A stretch of 64,000 nt of DNA from Gonocerus acuteangulatus (taxonomy: Eukaryota; Arthropoda; Insecta; Hemiptera; Coreidae), in the NCBI GenBank assembly GCA_946811695.1, contig OX328125.1:107863715-107927714 (forward strand), given 5' to 3'. Shown piece by piece: positions 10,471-20,929 of the stretch; position 1 is the stretch's first letter, and the number at the start of each line of letters is the position of its first letter. The translations under genes were made by a program, and so were the position numbers. The notes under the pieces are model-generated. The model saw nothing but the letters and a program-made list of their open reading frames with translations, was not told the origin of the DNA and did not search any database.

Positions 10471-12246
10471 GAAAATGGAGTGCCTCAAGGAGGTGTACTC
10501 AGCACAACGCTATTTAACATTGCCATAAACTCCATCATGAACTGTATCCCCAATGAAGTATCTTACTGTTTGTTCGCTGACGACTTGCTTATCTACAATA
10601 CATTTTCAGATGTTACTACAGCACAAGGACTCATACAAAACACACTACATACCCTAGAAACATGGTGTTCCAAAACAGGCTTTAAATTCTCTAGTGAAAA
10701 AACTAAACAAATGATACTTACTAGAAAAAGGACCAACTTTGTATACAACCTTACACTGAACAATGTGACAGTCAATACCACTACCACACTGACATTCTTG
10801 GGACTTATTCTAGACAGACGGCTTACATGGATTCCGCACTTGAAGAGTATTCTCAGCAAATGCAAGAAATCCTTGAATCTACTGAGAATCCTTGCCAACT
10901 CAAAGTGGGGAGCTGACAGATGTTTAATGCTTACTTTCTATCGATCTTTTACCAGGTCCTTAATAGATTATGGTTGTATTGCTTATTCATCTGCCAGTAA
11001 AAAATCACTCAAGCTCCTTGACTCTATTCATCATACAGGCCTGAGAATTGCAACAGGAGCTTTTAGATCGAGCCCCACCCATAGCCTATGTGTGGAAGCA
11101 GGAGAACTTCCTATGGAGTATAGACGGCAGATTTTAAACTTAAAACTTATTTTAAAGTCAAAGGCATTAAAGAAACCTTGCGTAGATACATTTTTAAATA
11201 ACCAATTTCATAATGAATATTTACAAAAAAATCCACGAATAAAACCGTTATTAATAAGACATCTATTAGACGCAAACAGCTCAACACTTTTAAATACACC
11301 TATACATACCAACGCAGTCCTTTCACAACCCCCATGGAGAGTTAAAAACTTCAAAATTAATCTCACGCTAACACAATACAAAAAGAAGGAACCCATTTCT
11401 TCTACGTTATACCAAAATGTCTTTAAATCTTTTAAAACGAGGCATCCTGAAGCACTATTTATCTTTACCGATGGTTCCAAAAGTGATTCAGGAACAGGCG
11501 CTGCAGCTATAGTTGATGACATGACCTACCAAATAAAACTACACGACGACTCTAGTATATACACTGCCGAACTGACAGCCATACTTACAGCTCTTTCCAA
11601 CTTACAACACACAAATAGACGAGAAATCATTCTTTGCTCTGACTCGCTAAGTTCATTGCTCTCCTTGGGAAATATCTACAGTACACACCCAGTAATAACA
11701 CAAATACTTACACAATTACTAAACCTACAAAATAAAAACATAACAATGACTTGGCTACCCGGACATACAGGAATCCCAGAAAGCAACGAGATTGACAAAC
11801 AAGCAAAATTAGCAACTAAAAGGAGATCACTCGATATTGACAAACTGACTTCTGAAGATTTGTGTTCGACAGTTCAAAGACAGGTACTAACTTACTGGCA
11901 AAGATACTGGACACTAACAGACAACAAACTGCTTGAAATAAAGCCAACTGTAGAACCTTGGTCTAAACATAAATGGCCCCTAACAAGGAGAGACCAAGTT
12001 ATATTGACCAGACTACGCATTGGACACTCATTCCTCACTCACTCCTACTTAATGAATAGAAAAGATAGACCTATTTGCAAATACTGTAACATGATTCTTA
12101 CTATAAAACATATACTTACAGAATGCAGACAGAGAAATCCACTAAACATACCTTATGACATTCAAGAACTGTTAACGGAGGACAGCCCACATATAAAAAC
12201 AATATTACAACATTTTCATAACATAAACATATATCATAAAATCTAA
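10471..12246 (+). CDS. LINE polymerase fragment: RT C-terminal part, RNase H, Cys/His tail
   Basis: Open frame of about 590 codons with no native start; the frame runs in from the truncation (..ENG-VPQGGVLS) and numbering here starts at the V of VPQGG (10480). The RT part keeps PQGGVLS (2-8) and the catalytic FADD box (32-35). An RNase H domain spans about 325-450 with TDGS (D331), AELTA (E364), CSDS (D388), PGH (H429) and D439, so all acidic catalytic residues are present. The C-terminus carries C533-x2-C536-x7-H544-x4-C549. RNase H after RT plus this tail fits the I/R1/Jockey group; the exact clade was not resolved. The endonuclease and the N-terminal half of RT are absent, so it cannot retrotranspose alone. 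The intact frame suggests recent insertion. Confidence 0.92.
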   Translation, partial: ENGVPQGGVLSTTLFNIAINSIMNCIPNEVSYCLFADDLLIYNTFSDVTTAQGLIQNTLHTLETWCSKTGFKFSSEKTKQMILTRKRTNFVYNLTLNNVTVNTTTTLTFLGLILDRRLTWIPHLKSILSKCKKSLNLLRILANSKWGADRCLMLTFYRSFTRSLIDYGCIAYSSASKKSLKLLDSIHHTGLRIATGAFRSSPTHSLCVEAGELPMEYRRQILNLKLILKSKALKKPCVDTFLNNQFHNEYLQKNPRIKPLLIRHLLDANSSTLLNTPIHTNAVLSQPPWRVKNFKINLTLTQYKKKEPISSTLYQNVFKSFKTRHPEALFIFTDGSKSDSGTGAAAIVDDMTYQIKLHDDSSIYTAELTAILTALSNLQHTNRREIILCSDSLSSLLSLGNIYSTHPVITQILTQLLNLQNKNITMTWLPGHTGIPESNEIDKQAKLATKRRSLDIDKLTSEDLCSTVQRQVLTYWQRYWTLTDNKLLEIKPTVEPWSKHKWPLTRRDQVILTRLRIGHSFLTHSYLMNRKDRPICKYCNMILTIKHILTECRQRNPLNIPYDIQELLTEDSPHIKTILQHFHNINIYHKI

Positions 12247-12408
12247 CAAGTATACTGTATAAAAAGGGGGAAAAAATATATATAATATAACTCTTCGTTA
12301 CTTTAAAGGATCCTCATTTCTAGACATTATACATTAATATTCTTGTGTTTATAATACGAAATATACTCGTATATCGGAATCAATTTAGCACCATAACCCT
12401 CAACGTTT

Positions 12409-12410
<2 letters not shown>

Positions 12411-12471
<61 letters not shown>
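12411..12471. repeat. Poly-T tract in the LINE 3' UTR
   Basis: About 60 consecutive T, followed by further T-rich runs to about 12615. Confidence 0.95.
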
Positions 12472-12474
<3 letters not shown>

Positions 12475-13003
12475 CGGCTATATATATATTTATTATTATT
12501 ATTATTTATTTATAATTTACTAATATTCACTTCTATATTTACTTTATTTTTTTATTTATTTTTTTTTTTATTTTTTTTTTTTATTTATTTATTTATTTAT
12601 TTTTTTTTTTTTTCTTCATTCTCTTCTTATTTTCACCTTTTATGTTACTAATACGTTTTCCCCTCTTAAGAGTTACTGCTTTTCTCGTTTTCCCGACTCT
12701 TACGTTGTTTAATAATTTTGTTCATTATCAAATCTTGGATATACCTTATTCACAGTATCAACAACAGTGCTTCTTCTTTTACACCTTCTTTCACGAAGTA
12801 ATTGTAAACATACCTTTTTTGTAACTACATGAACATTGTTCTAATGTATTTTATCTGTTATTATTAAGAATTCACTATGTATTTCTTTATTTATATTATT
12901 TTTTTTTTAATTACTACTAGAAATGTATCTGTATAATTGTTTCGAGCACATCACCTTAGTTGCGGGTGCTCATAAATAAATGAATTAAAAAAAAAAAAAA
13001 AAA

Positions 13004-13153
13004 CACTCCGTCCCAAGGGTCGTGGTTTCAATTCCCACTATAGGGTGGTGGCTTTTCTTTAGAAAAAAGGATCCTGGCTAGAAAGGATGGTAGCCTATAG
13101 ATAACCCGTCCTAAAATTTGTATTTAATAATAATGGACGTTAAAATTTAAATA
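13004..13153 (+). mobile_element. tRNA-Ser-like SINE, 3' part
   Basis: Continues the SINE begun at 10403: ACTCCGTCCCAAGGGTCGTGG, a mutated box B (GGTTTCAATTCCCAC), TCCTGGCTAGAAAGGATGG, ATAGATAACCCGTCC and TAATGGACGTTAAAATTTAA. It ends at the TSD copy 13154-13163. Confidence 0.88.
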
Positions 13154-13163
13154 AATAAGAACA

Positions 13164-13467
13164 CGTAATCACTAGGTGACAAAAGAATCTCATGTTAATA
13201 ATGCAATTTCAATTAATTTATATTAGCGTTAACGAAGTAAAAAAGACCCTATTTTTCTATATTCCCTTACAAACGATTCGTAATAATACTTGTAGGTCTA
13301 TTTGAACTTTAATATCATACCATAAAGTTTAAGTGTTAGTGGTGGGAAAATATACCATCGTATATTTATACAATAGTAACGTTACTCAAAAACTAATTGT
13401 CTATGGTAAAATGTAAATTGTCTGTGGTAATATGTCACTTGAAATGTAAACGTCTCTTTCCTGTGCA
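13164..13467. other. Unassigned AT-rich sequence
   Basis: No feature recognised between the SINE and the Helitron. Confidence 0.5.
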
Positions 13468-13511
13468 TCTCTAATATTACAAAAGTGTTGTGTCTTTGTG
13501 TCTTACTAAAT

Positions 13512-13936
13512 ATGCCTCTTATAAGGTGGCGGACATATTTAGGCAGAAGAACCCGAAATGCAACGCATCAAATTAATTATCAATCTAATCGTACTGTCCA
13601 GGAACGTGAAGATCGCAATGAACGTGAAAGAATTCGGTTAAGACAGACCCGTGAAGCGCGACATTCGACTAATAATGGTGCAAGTTTGAATCGAGCTGCT
13701 GTGAATTCATTACAGTGCCTGCAGCTGTGTTGCTATTGGACCTATGAACTCAGTTTGACTATAAACAAATCCCAGGGCAGTCATTAAGTGGTTGTGGTAT
13801 TAATCTAGAAAACCCATGTTTCTCGCATAGTCAATTGTATGTTGCCTGTTCCCGTGTTGGAAAACCATATGCTCTGCTTGTTTACGTGCCAGGTAATCAA
13901 ACAAAAAATATCGTGTACCATAAAGTACTACAATAA
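13512..13936 (+). pseudogene. Helitron RepHel remnant: N-terminus joined to helicase C-terminus
   Basis: From ATG 13512 a basic N-terminus (MPLIRWRTYLGRRTRN, then repeated E-R-D/R-N-E-R-E-R patterns) resembles the arginine-rich start of Helitron proteins. Around 13700-13745 it joins directly to the end of a Pif1-type helicase: LTINKSQG, then after a one-base frameshift near 13778 a segment with FSHSQLYVACSRVGKP, running to a stop at 13934-13936. The TINKSQG and QLYVACSRV boxes are the last conserved helicase motifs of RepHel/Pif1 proteins. The HUH nuclease and most of the helicase are deleted. It cannot be functional. The frameshift suggests age, while the readable motifs suggest it is not ancient. 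Confidence 0.78.
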
Positions 13937-14102
13937 AAATGAAACTTAATTTAGAATAAGTTAAAATAAAATGAAATATAATAAGTAGGTATTATAATAA
14001 GAAATCTGATATTGTAATTTTCATGGTGATTTTTTAATGACTATTAAAAGAATAATTTAATTGTTGACTGATTAAGTTTCTTTTTTCTTTTTTTTTATCT
14101 TA

Positions 14103-14117
14103 CTAGCTGACCCGGTG
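14103..14117 (-). mobile_element. Helitron-type 3' terminus, opposite orientation
   Basis: CTAGCTGACCCGG preceded by A on the plus strand is the reverse complement of a CCGGGTCAGCTAG-T Helitron end. With 14188-14191 it forms an inverted pair that could also be read as a 90-bp MITE. Confidence 0.5.
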
Positions 14118-14205
14118 TCCCAAATAGCAGAATAAGTATTAACAAAAAAAAATTAAAGAATCGACTGTACGAAGTTCGCCGGGTCAGCTAGTAATAAATA
14201 TAATG

Positions 14206-14322
14206 GGGGTCCATCCGTGGACTAGTGGAATTTTCTTATCTCACGGCTACTGGGAAAATTCCTCGCTGCACCCTGGATACCAGCGCTAATGGCCTAGATG
14301 TAGATGCGCTGTTAAAATAAAT
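14206..14322 (+). mobile_element. tRNA-derived SINE, internally deleted
   Basis: GGGTCCATCCGTGGACTAGTGG corresponds to the box A part of the SINE at 21371. The box B part is missing. The body (AAAATTCCTCGCTGCACCC, GGATACCAGCGCTAATGG) and tail (TAGATGTAGATGCGCTGTTAAAATAAATAA) match. Forward orientation. Confidence 0.75.
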
Positions 14323-14439
14323 AAGTGTTTTTGTCAATACACCTGACAGATAGCATGGCATGCTGCGATTTAACTTTTCGAACTCAATTTTCACTATAAT
14401 GTGGGATGGTCCGCTCCGGTTCTGAACGCCTCAATTAAT

Positions 14440-15075
14440 CTCATTATTGAATTAAGATAATTTATTATTGAATTAAGATAATTTATTATTGAATTAAGAT
14501 AATTTATTATTGAATTAAGATAATTTATTATTGAGTTAAGATAATTTATTATTGAATTAAGATAATTTATTATTGAATTAAGATAATTTATTATTGAATT
14601 AAGATAATTTATTTTTGAATTAAGATAATTTATTATTGCATTAAGATAATTTATTATTGAATTAAGATAATTTATTATTGAATTAAGATAATTTATTATT
14701 GAATTAAGATAATTTATTATTGAATTAAGATAATTTATTTTTGAATTAAGATAATTTATTATTGAATTAAGATAATTTATTATTGAATTAAGATAATTTA
14801 TTATTGAATTAAGATAATTTATTACTGAATTAAGATAATTTATTATTGAATTAAGATAATTTATTTTTGAATTAAGATAATTTATTATTGCATTAAGATA
14901 ATTTATTATTGAATTAAGATAATTTATTATTGAATTAAGATAATTTATTTTTGAATTAAGATAATTTATTATTGAATTAAGATAATTTATTTTTGAATTA
15001 AGATAATTTATTATTGAATTAAGATAATTTATTATTGAATTAAGATAATTTATTATTGAATTAAGATAATTTACA
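14440..15075. repeat. 21-bp minisatellite, about 30 units
   Basis: Unit GAATTAAGATAATTTATTATT with few substitutions (TTTTT for TTATT, GCATT for GAATT). Because 21 is a multiple of three and the reverse strand lacks stops, a 241-codon reverse frame (15119-14394) runs through it and would encode a heptad NYLNSII-type repeat. No homology or gene context supports expression; I treat the frame as a by-product of the repeat. Confidence 0.95.
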
Positions 15076-15324
15076 TTATGGAATATATATGTATCAGTCT
15101 GATGTTTTCCAAGTCTCATCAGGATTTGAATGGTTTAATTTCAAGGATATCAGTGCTGATATTAGGTTCCAAGAGAAATGTAACGTTATTTTATGTTCAA
15201 TAGTAAAACTTCGTGAATTTAACGTCTCTACGCGTAATTTAATAAACAAGGGAAACAGAAATCTGACCATACAAAGTTATGGTTGAACTTTTTTAGCTTT
15301 CCAAAAAAAAAAAAAAAAACGATG

Positions 15325-15420
15325 AAATCGGTTAATATTTGGAGGCTGTAGCCTTTTTGAAACACGAAATGTCGTTTGGTCCCACTGTGGATCGGGGAGT
15401 AGGTGAGTAATTTTCCAAGA
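15325..15420 (-). repeat. Dispersed repeat family G, reverse copy
   Basis: GGAGGCTGTAGCCTTTTTGA followed by AACACGAAATG is the reverse complement of the start of the copy at 9595. Confidence 0.55.
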
Positions 15421-15684
15421 AGCTAAACCGATGGGGTTTAGATTCTAAAGATCAGGATGAACTAAATTTTTGTTCATACATTGCGTGAAAGCTGCATAAC
15501 TGATTTTATAGCGAAAAATTAAAATTGTAGTCACTGACGTGTTAACAGACACATTTTTCAGTGGAGTTTCTTTCCTTTGTGCAATACTCAATTCATACTT
15601 TTTTTCGGAATGTTCTGCAAATAATAAAATACCGTCGGTTCCAAAATAGCTTTATTGTTTAATATAATTATTGAATTATACTGT

Positions 15685-15808
15685 TTTTAGTACTCCGCAA
15701 CTAACCCAAAACTAGGATAGGCATATTTAGTACTCCGCAACTAGCCCAAAACTAGGATAGGCATATTTAGTACTCCGCAACTAACCCAAAACTAGGATAG
15801 GCATATTT
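15685..15808. repeat. 40-bp tandem repeat, three units
   Basis: TACTCCGCAACTA(A/G)CCCAAA plus ACTAGGATAGGCATATTTAG begins at 15691, 15731 and 15771; the units differ by one base. Confidence 0.95.
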
Positions 15809-16176
15809 TTCCAACCTGTCGGATTTGAAACACTCAGCTATATCAGACCATGAGTAAGGTGAGTAACATCGCGACCAGACATAGTCAAAGCAATCGTTGG
15901 AAGATGACCAGATTGAGATACGTTAATGCCAACCTAGGCATGATGTACTCAATTCCTTCACAAAAAGTGTGTGCTTGTGCCCCTGAATGTATTTTTCCTT
16001 GTAGTTATAATGAATTTTATTTTGTAATTTTGGTTCTATTTAATTGTATTTCCTAATTCAGACCTATATCTTTGTTATTTTTTTATTAGTATTAAGCCGC
16101 GCGAATCTGTTGTTAGATTTTGAATCATTTTAATTGGCCAGTATATATAATAATATTAATGTAATCAGCTATCTAA

Positions 16177-16178
<2 letters not shown>
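15809..16178. other. Unassigned sequence
   Basis: No gene recognised. It ends at a long poly-A (16179-16205) that could be the tail of an unrecognised retroposon. Confidence 0.45.
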
Positions 16179-16207
<29 letters not shown>

Positions 16208-16390
16208 AGGAAGGAAAAGGGGGGGAAAACAGAAAAGATGAAAAAGAAGAGAAATATATATATATAAATAATAGAGGAGAAATAAAAATAAATAAATAAT
16301 AAATAAAAAAAATAAATAAAGGGAAAAAAAGAATAATAATAAAAAAAATCAATGAAGGGGGAAAAAATTGAAATGAGAAAAAAAAATGAA
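16179..16390. repeat. Poly-A and purine-rich low-complexity tract
   Basis: About 27 A followed by about 185 bp of A/G-rich sequence with AAATAAATAA runs. Open frames on its reverse strand (F/S/Y/I-rich) are composition artefacts. Confidence 0.9.
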
Positions 16391-18031
16391 GGTAGCAAGT
16401 TAATCCTCCACATTTATATGTCCTTTTCAATCTGTAAGACATAGTACCACCTAAGAGAACGGATATGCTAATTATGTAAATCACTGTAGGTGGTGGCGTA
16501 AGAACATGATAAAATGTTAATCGCCCCTAAATCCTGATCCTATCCTATCCTGTACTCAATTCCCCGGGGTAAAATAACTTTATTCCAGGTCCTTCATATT
16601 TCCTAATATCCAGTTCCAACATAATAAAACGGTTCCGTAATAAAATCTACCAAATAAATTGCCTAATGCAAAAAACAACCTTATCTTGTATCCGATATCA
16701 TTTTATTGTCTCCGGTATTGGAATTACAGCGTTCTCTCGCCCCTATTTACTCCTAATAACTCCAACGGAATACAAGACCTTACAGAAAGAATAATTAGCT
16801 GCCTTATTGGTTTTCCTGCCACCGCTACAATCATCCTAAACAGGACCAGCTGTTAAATGCCTTGTGATAAATACCGTCCTAAGATAGCTCGACAATGAGA
16901 AGTCTTGAACTGCACCCAGGGATCTGGTAAACAGCAACACCATGAGCTACTTGTAAACGCAGACTTGGCAATTAGAAGAGACGCATTCTAACAATGGCGT
17001 TAGGAAAAATTGTGAGTTAAATTACCATTAGGGATAGTGACTTAACATTCGAATAAGGTACTGCGGTATCGTAGCGCGGTTCCGAGAAGACATGACTACT
17101 GCTTTCCTAAAGTTGTAGTTTCGATTTTTGGTTTTCCTTTCAAAAATAGTATTAGACAGCAGGCCTATCGTGGTTTGGAAAGGGTGATGATATCCTATTG
17201 ATAAATTGTGCCAAAAATGTGTGTTTCGTATGCGTGAAATTTTTTTCGAGTAAACTTCAAATTGACCATTCTTTTATGGTGTTTACAGTTTGTTGTATAA
17301 GTTTAATCATTACAACAGTTTGAGTAGTGTAATACCTTCTGTCACAAAGTCCTGAATAGGTTAAATTTTAGGGCAAAAGTATGCATAACGAAATGATAAT
17401 TTACAGAGTGACAATCGCCCTATTTAATTACTTCTTCTAATCCCCAAAAGGTGGTTTGGGAGTTAACATCTCCCCAGTATCAGAATTACTGGTGGCGGTT
17501 GACGATTTATATCCTTGAGTGAATCTTTACTTAGCAATTTGGCGTTAGGACATTTTAGATGAGTTGCGTCTTATATATTGTAGTAAGGGAATTTAATATA
17601 GGTTTGTTAGAATTTAGAAAAAATAGTTGCTTAAGACGGAAAAGCCAAACAAGACCCAGTACAAACATGGCTCCTGAGGGTCTGCTGCATTAGGTTCGTC
17701 TGCTTTATCTCCGTCAACATGCAAATATTTAGTCTAGCGTCTTGTTGATTGGATGAGGAGGACGAGGAGAAGAAGGGGGTAAGGGGAGGGGAGCTACCGA
17801 CGAAAGAGGAACGATGCCAAAACACGGATTCGATCAGTCTAGAGGAGAAATCCTCATTTCTCCTCACATTGAGGAATGTTTATAAATATATCCGCGCTGA
17901 ATGGCGTTTTGAATAGTTTAAACTAAACATCTTACAGTCGCATTGCACTGGAGATCATCCAGTAGCCGCACCTCTGCATCGTAGCCTTCAACCATATGGT
18001 CGCTTCTCATCAGATACAAAGGGAAATATCA
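16391..18031. other. Unassigned, low-repeat sequence
   Basis: About 1.6 kb without internal repeats, TE termini or recognisable protein motifs on either strand. It may be single-copy intergenic or intronic DNA. A 78-codon reverse frame at 17631-17867 has no recognisable domain. Confidence 0.5.

Positions 18032-18115
<84 letters not shown>
18032..18115. repeat. (CT)n(TA)n compound microsatellite
   Basis: About 42 bp of CT followed directly by about 42 bp of TA. Confidence 0.95.
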
Positions 18116-18118
<3 letters not shown>

Positions 18119-18252
18119 GGTGCCCTCTAAATAAACGGCCAAACTTCGGGAATTGGTGCAGGACCAAAAAATAAAAAAAAAAATAGAAAAAAAGTCCTAC
18201 GGCTTATATCTCGTTTTTGCTTCGTTTCCGAGGAAAAAAGTCCTCCTTATAA

Positions 18253-18950
18253 ATAAAATAAAAACATAAATAGTTCTCTTTTAAATTTGTAATGAGTAAC
18301 TGATCAATTATTAATTTGCTTCCAGAGTTATGTTTACACATGGAACCTATTACACTACGTAATAAATACAAAAAAACCTCATATTATCGTATTTTGATCT
18401 AACGCAGGAACAGGATACAGTCACTCTAGTGGTAGAAAGAGCTCCTTGAGGTGGCTTTGTGAACCTACGTCTGGCGGGCGTTTCTATTGAAATATATTAC
18501 AAATCAAAAACCCGCTTTCCGATTGACCGATTCAGCTCATTTTTACAACACTTCTTTCTCATGAGTTACCCCGATTACCGGTCGTAATTTCTGCTGTATT
18601 GTAACGAAACGCGGTATACGCCGTGGGTAACTCATGAGAAAGAAGTGTTGTAAAAATGAGCTGAATCGGTCAATCGGAAAGCGGGGGTTTAATTTGTAAT
18701 ATATTTCAATAGAAAAGCCCACCAGACGTAGGTTCACAAAGCCGCCGCAAGGAGCGCTTTCTACCACTAGAGTGACTGTATCCAGTTCCTGCGTTAGATC
18801 AAAATAGGATAATATGAGGTTTTTTGTATTTATTACGTAGTGCAATAGGTACCATGTGTAAACATATGGTAACTCTGGAAGCAAATTAATAATTGATCAG
18901 TTACTCATTACAAATTTAAAAGAGAACTATTCATGTTTTTATTTTATTTA
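18253..18950. repeat. Palindrome of two family A segments
   Basis: The left arm 18253-18571 is the near-perfect reverse complement of 18624-18950, around a 52-bp spacer. Shared blocks include TTACACTACGTAATAAATAC, CTAACGCAGGAACAGGATAC, GAACCTACGTCTGGCGGGC and CTTTCTCATGAGTTACCC. The same blocks occur in order in family A at 51900-52200. The right copy continues to the family A 5' end at about 19050; the left copy stops at 18253. Confidence 0.9.
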
Positions 18951-19055
18951 TGTAGGATATTTTAAGCAAATTGTTCTGGAAAGCAGTTTACACAACCCAA
19001 ATTCTGAGGAAAGTGCTTAGTTATGCAGCTCCTGCGTGACGGCCTTTTTTGCAAT
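18951..19055 (-). mobile_element. Family A 5' end
   Basis: AATTCTGAGGAAAGTGCTTA followed by TGCAGCTCCTGCGTGACGGC, the reverse complement of the family A 5' terminus; the continuation of the right arm of the palindrome. Confidence 0.85.
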
Positions 19056-19084
19056 AATAATGAAATCTAATTCACTTTATTAAT

Positions 19085-19325
19085 TAAATAAATACACCAT
19101 TCATTCTAATTGTATTTAATTATTTTTCTTTATACATATTTCAATTTAATTTTTGTTTCCTTTACTATCTATACCTCATACATACATATTATACTTATAT
19201 AATTGTCTGTAACAACTAATATTTTGGAGTGGGATTGTTAGGTTCAACACCTGCATCAGGTTAATACAGGAAATTAAATACTCTTCGCTTTAGATGCGGA
19301 GCATCATCATAAATAAATATTTATT
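19085..19325 (+). repeat. Family D, probable LINE 3' UTR
   Basis: About 240 bp shared with 41450-41670, including TGTCTGTAACAACTAATATT, TTGGAGTGGGATTGTTAGG, TTCAACACCTGCATCAGG and GATGCGGAGCATCATCAT. Both copies end in CATAAATAAATA repeats, as expected for a non-LTR retrotransposon 3' end. No coding part is attached. Confidence 0.7.
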
Positions 19326-19941
19326 CGTTTTTTTTTTTTTTTTTGCTTTATTATTATTTTGAGCAGATCACCCTTGATGTAGAGCTCTTCAAAGGATTAT
19401 TACAAATTGGCTGTTTGATTGTAGCATTGCCGAGGAATAACACAACTCCTGCGTGTAGACTTCAATATCTTGAGAGAGTGACTCCATACAAGATTTGACA
19501 AGAATATCTATCTTGCGGATAGATCCAGTAAATGGATGGCTTTGTGGAATTGGTACTATCCAATCCAATAAAATACTCCTTCCAAATCCCGGAGCCGTAC
19601 TAAAACCCTTCCTTTAGGGTTGGTTTGATTGACAAGCCCTCTCGAGGGATAGTCGAACATCGGGGCTTCGGTCTTCCTCCTCTACTCTCCCCTTGTATTG
19701 TATACAGATGAAATTATAATGGACTTGTTTCGGCCCCCCTTCCCCCCTTGTCGGGCCATTCCCCTAATGTAGGCTGTCATGCTGGCAGGTTATTGCCTGA
19801 ATCATTCATGGCTTGGACCTGTTTTCCGTGTCGACTTTACGCTACGACGAGGAAGCCTATGCGTTCTCACACACAATAACTCCAAACAGTAACACATTCC
19901 ATAGGATTTCTTTTATCTTTCCGAAAAGTGCCATATTGCAC
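19326..19941. other. Unassigned sequence
   Basis: Poly-T at 19330-19344, otherwise no recognised feature. Confidence 0.5.
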
Positions 19942-20925
19942 TTGAAGGGGTCAGGGCAAAATAGTGCCAAGCAACATTTTTTAACAAAACTTAACTATAG
20001 CTGCTATATGTTGGATATTATGTGGGGGGGAGGGGTCAGTCCATTTCAAATCATCCAGCTAAATAGTGAAATGAAACCCATGTCCTCAGAATTGCCTGAA
20101 ACTTTTTTATTTGTTGAACTAGTCATTCTAATGATTCATACCAAATTTCAGTTAGATATCTTGAATACTTTTTAAGTTATGAATTTTTAAAGTTGTCTAT
20201 AAAACTTGTTTTTGCTGTTACCGACGATTTAAGTCAAAGCGACTTTCATTTACTAAAAAAATCATTACTCTGTTAATTTTAATGATATCTTAATGGGATT
20301 TTCACCAAAATGGTCTCAATAATATTTTGAATATGGAAAAAATATATTTACTATCTGTTATCTTTCTGGTTGCTAAGTATATTTATTTAAAAACAACATT
20401 TTAATTTAAAATAAATTAAAAACATAAAAATTTCAAAAATCGATAAAAATAAAAGGCGCTCCTTAGAATCAAGTTCTTTTTTCATGGATACATTCTTAAA
20501 AGTATAAACTATTAGATTTTAAAAGAAAAACTCAGGGATTTTGCTGTTAAGTATTCTTAAATCAATAAAATCATATAAATTCCTTTTTTTTAATAATTAC
20601 CTACTTAAACGTCGCTTCACTTTTTTCTGATAAAACTTACCAAGTTCATTGAACTTTTTCTTGCTTTTCCTAAATGATGGTATGACTTTTCTAGCTATAA
20701 GTAGAGAATGCATTTAATGATCTTAATGTTACTTTATATATATTAGCAACAAATGTATTTTTTGTTATTGACATTTATACCAGTACCAGGTTTGGTATAT
20801 CTAGTGTTAATCTTGTTGCCCCAAACCATTTCAACTGATGGTCCCACATAATATCCAACATATAGAAGCTACAGTTAGGTTTGTTTAAAAAATGTTGCTT
20901 GGCACTATTTTGTCCCGACCCCTTC

Positions 20926-20927
<2 letters not shown>
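19942..20927. mobile_element. DNA element with about 87-bp terminal inverted repeats
   Basis: The left end TTGAAGGGGTCAGGGC, then AAAATAGTGCCAAGCAACAT, is mirrored at 20841-20927 (ATGTTGCTTGGCACTATTTT, then GTCCCGACCCCTTCAA). Homology continues to the TATGTTGGATATTATGTGGG block. The interior is about 810 bp of AT-rich sequence without a transposase. No clear TSD; the right end abuts a TA tract. Confidence 0.8.

Positions 20928-20929
<2 letters not shown>

Larger units (their letters stand above)
10458..13003 (+). mobile_element. 5'-truncated LINE (I/R1/Jockey-like) inserted in a SINE
   Basis: A truncated LINE of about 2.5 kb. It starts abruptly inside the reverse transcriptase domain, has a 3' UTR of about 740 bp including a 60-nt poly-T, and ends in CATAAATAAATGAATT plus a poly-A tail (12987-13003). 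It is flanked by AACACTCCGTTCC (10445-10457) and AACACTCCGTCCC (13002-13014). These are near-identical copies of one SINE site and so a target-site duplication, as expected of target-primed reverse transcription. Confidence 0.9.
13468..14191 (+). mobile_element. Internally deleted Helitron
   Basis: The 5' end is TCTCTAATATTACAAAAG preceded by A. The 3' end is CGCCGGGTCAGCTAG followed by T. This fits Helitron insertion between A and T with TC and CTRR termini; AATATTA-type 5' ends and CCGGGTCAGCTAG 3' ends are, from memory, usual in insect Helitrons. A decayed coding remnant lies inside (13512-13936). A second CTAGCTGACCCGG terminus in the opposite orientation sits at 14103-14117, so two Helitron 3' ends face each other about 75 bp apart. 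The length of 724 bp shows most of the RepHel gene is gone. Confidence 0.75.

Noticed and set aside
14394..15119. 241-codon reverse frame as a coiled-coil protein gene
   Set aside because: The frame exists because the 21-bp unit is a multiple of three and lacks stops; no homology, promoter or non-repeat coding part.
16165..16484. F/Y/S-rich reverse frames as a membrane protein
   Set aside because: They are translations of a purine-rich and poly-A low-complexity tract.
19813..20175. 120-codon forward frame as a gene
   Set aside because: It runs across the boundary of a TIR element into its left arm; no conserved motif.
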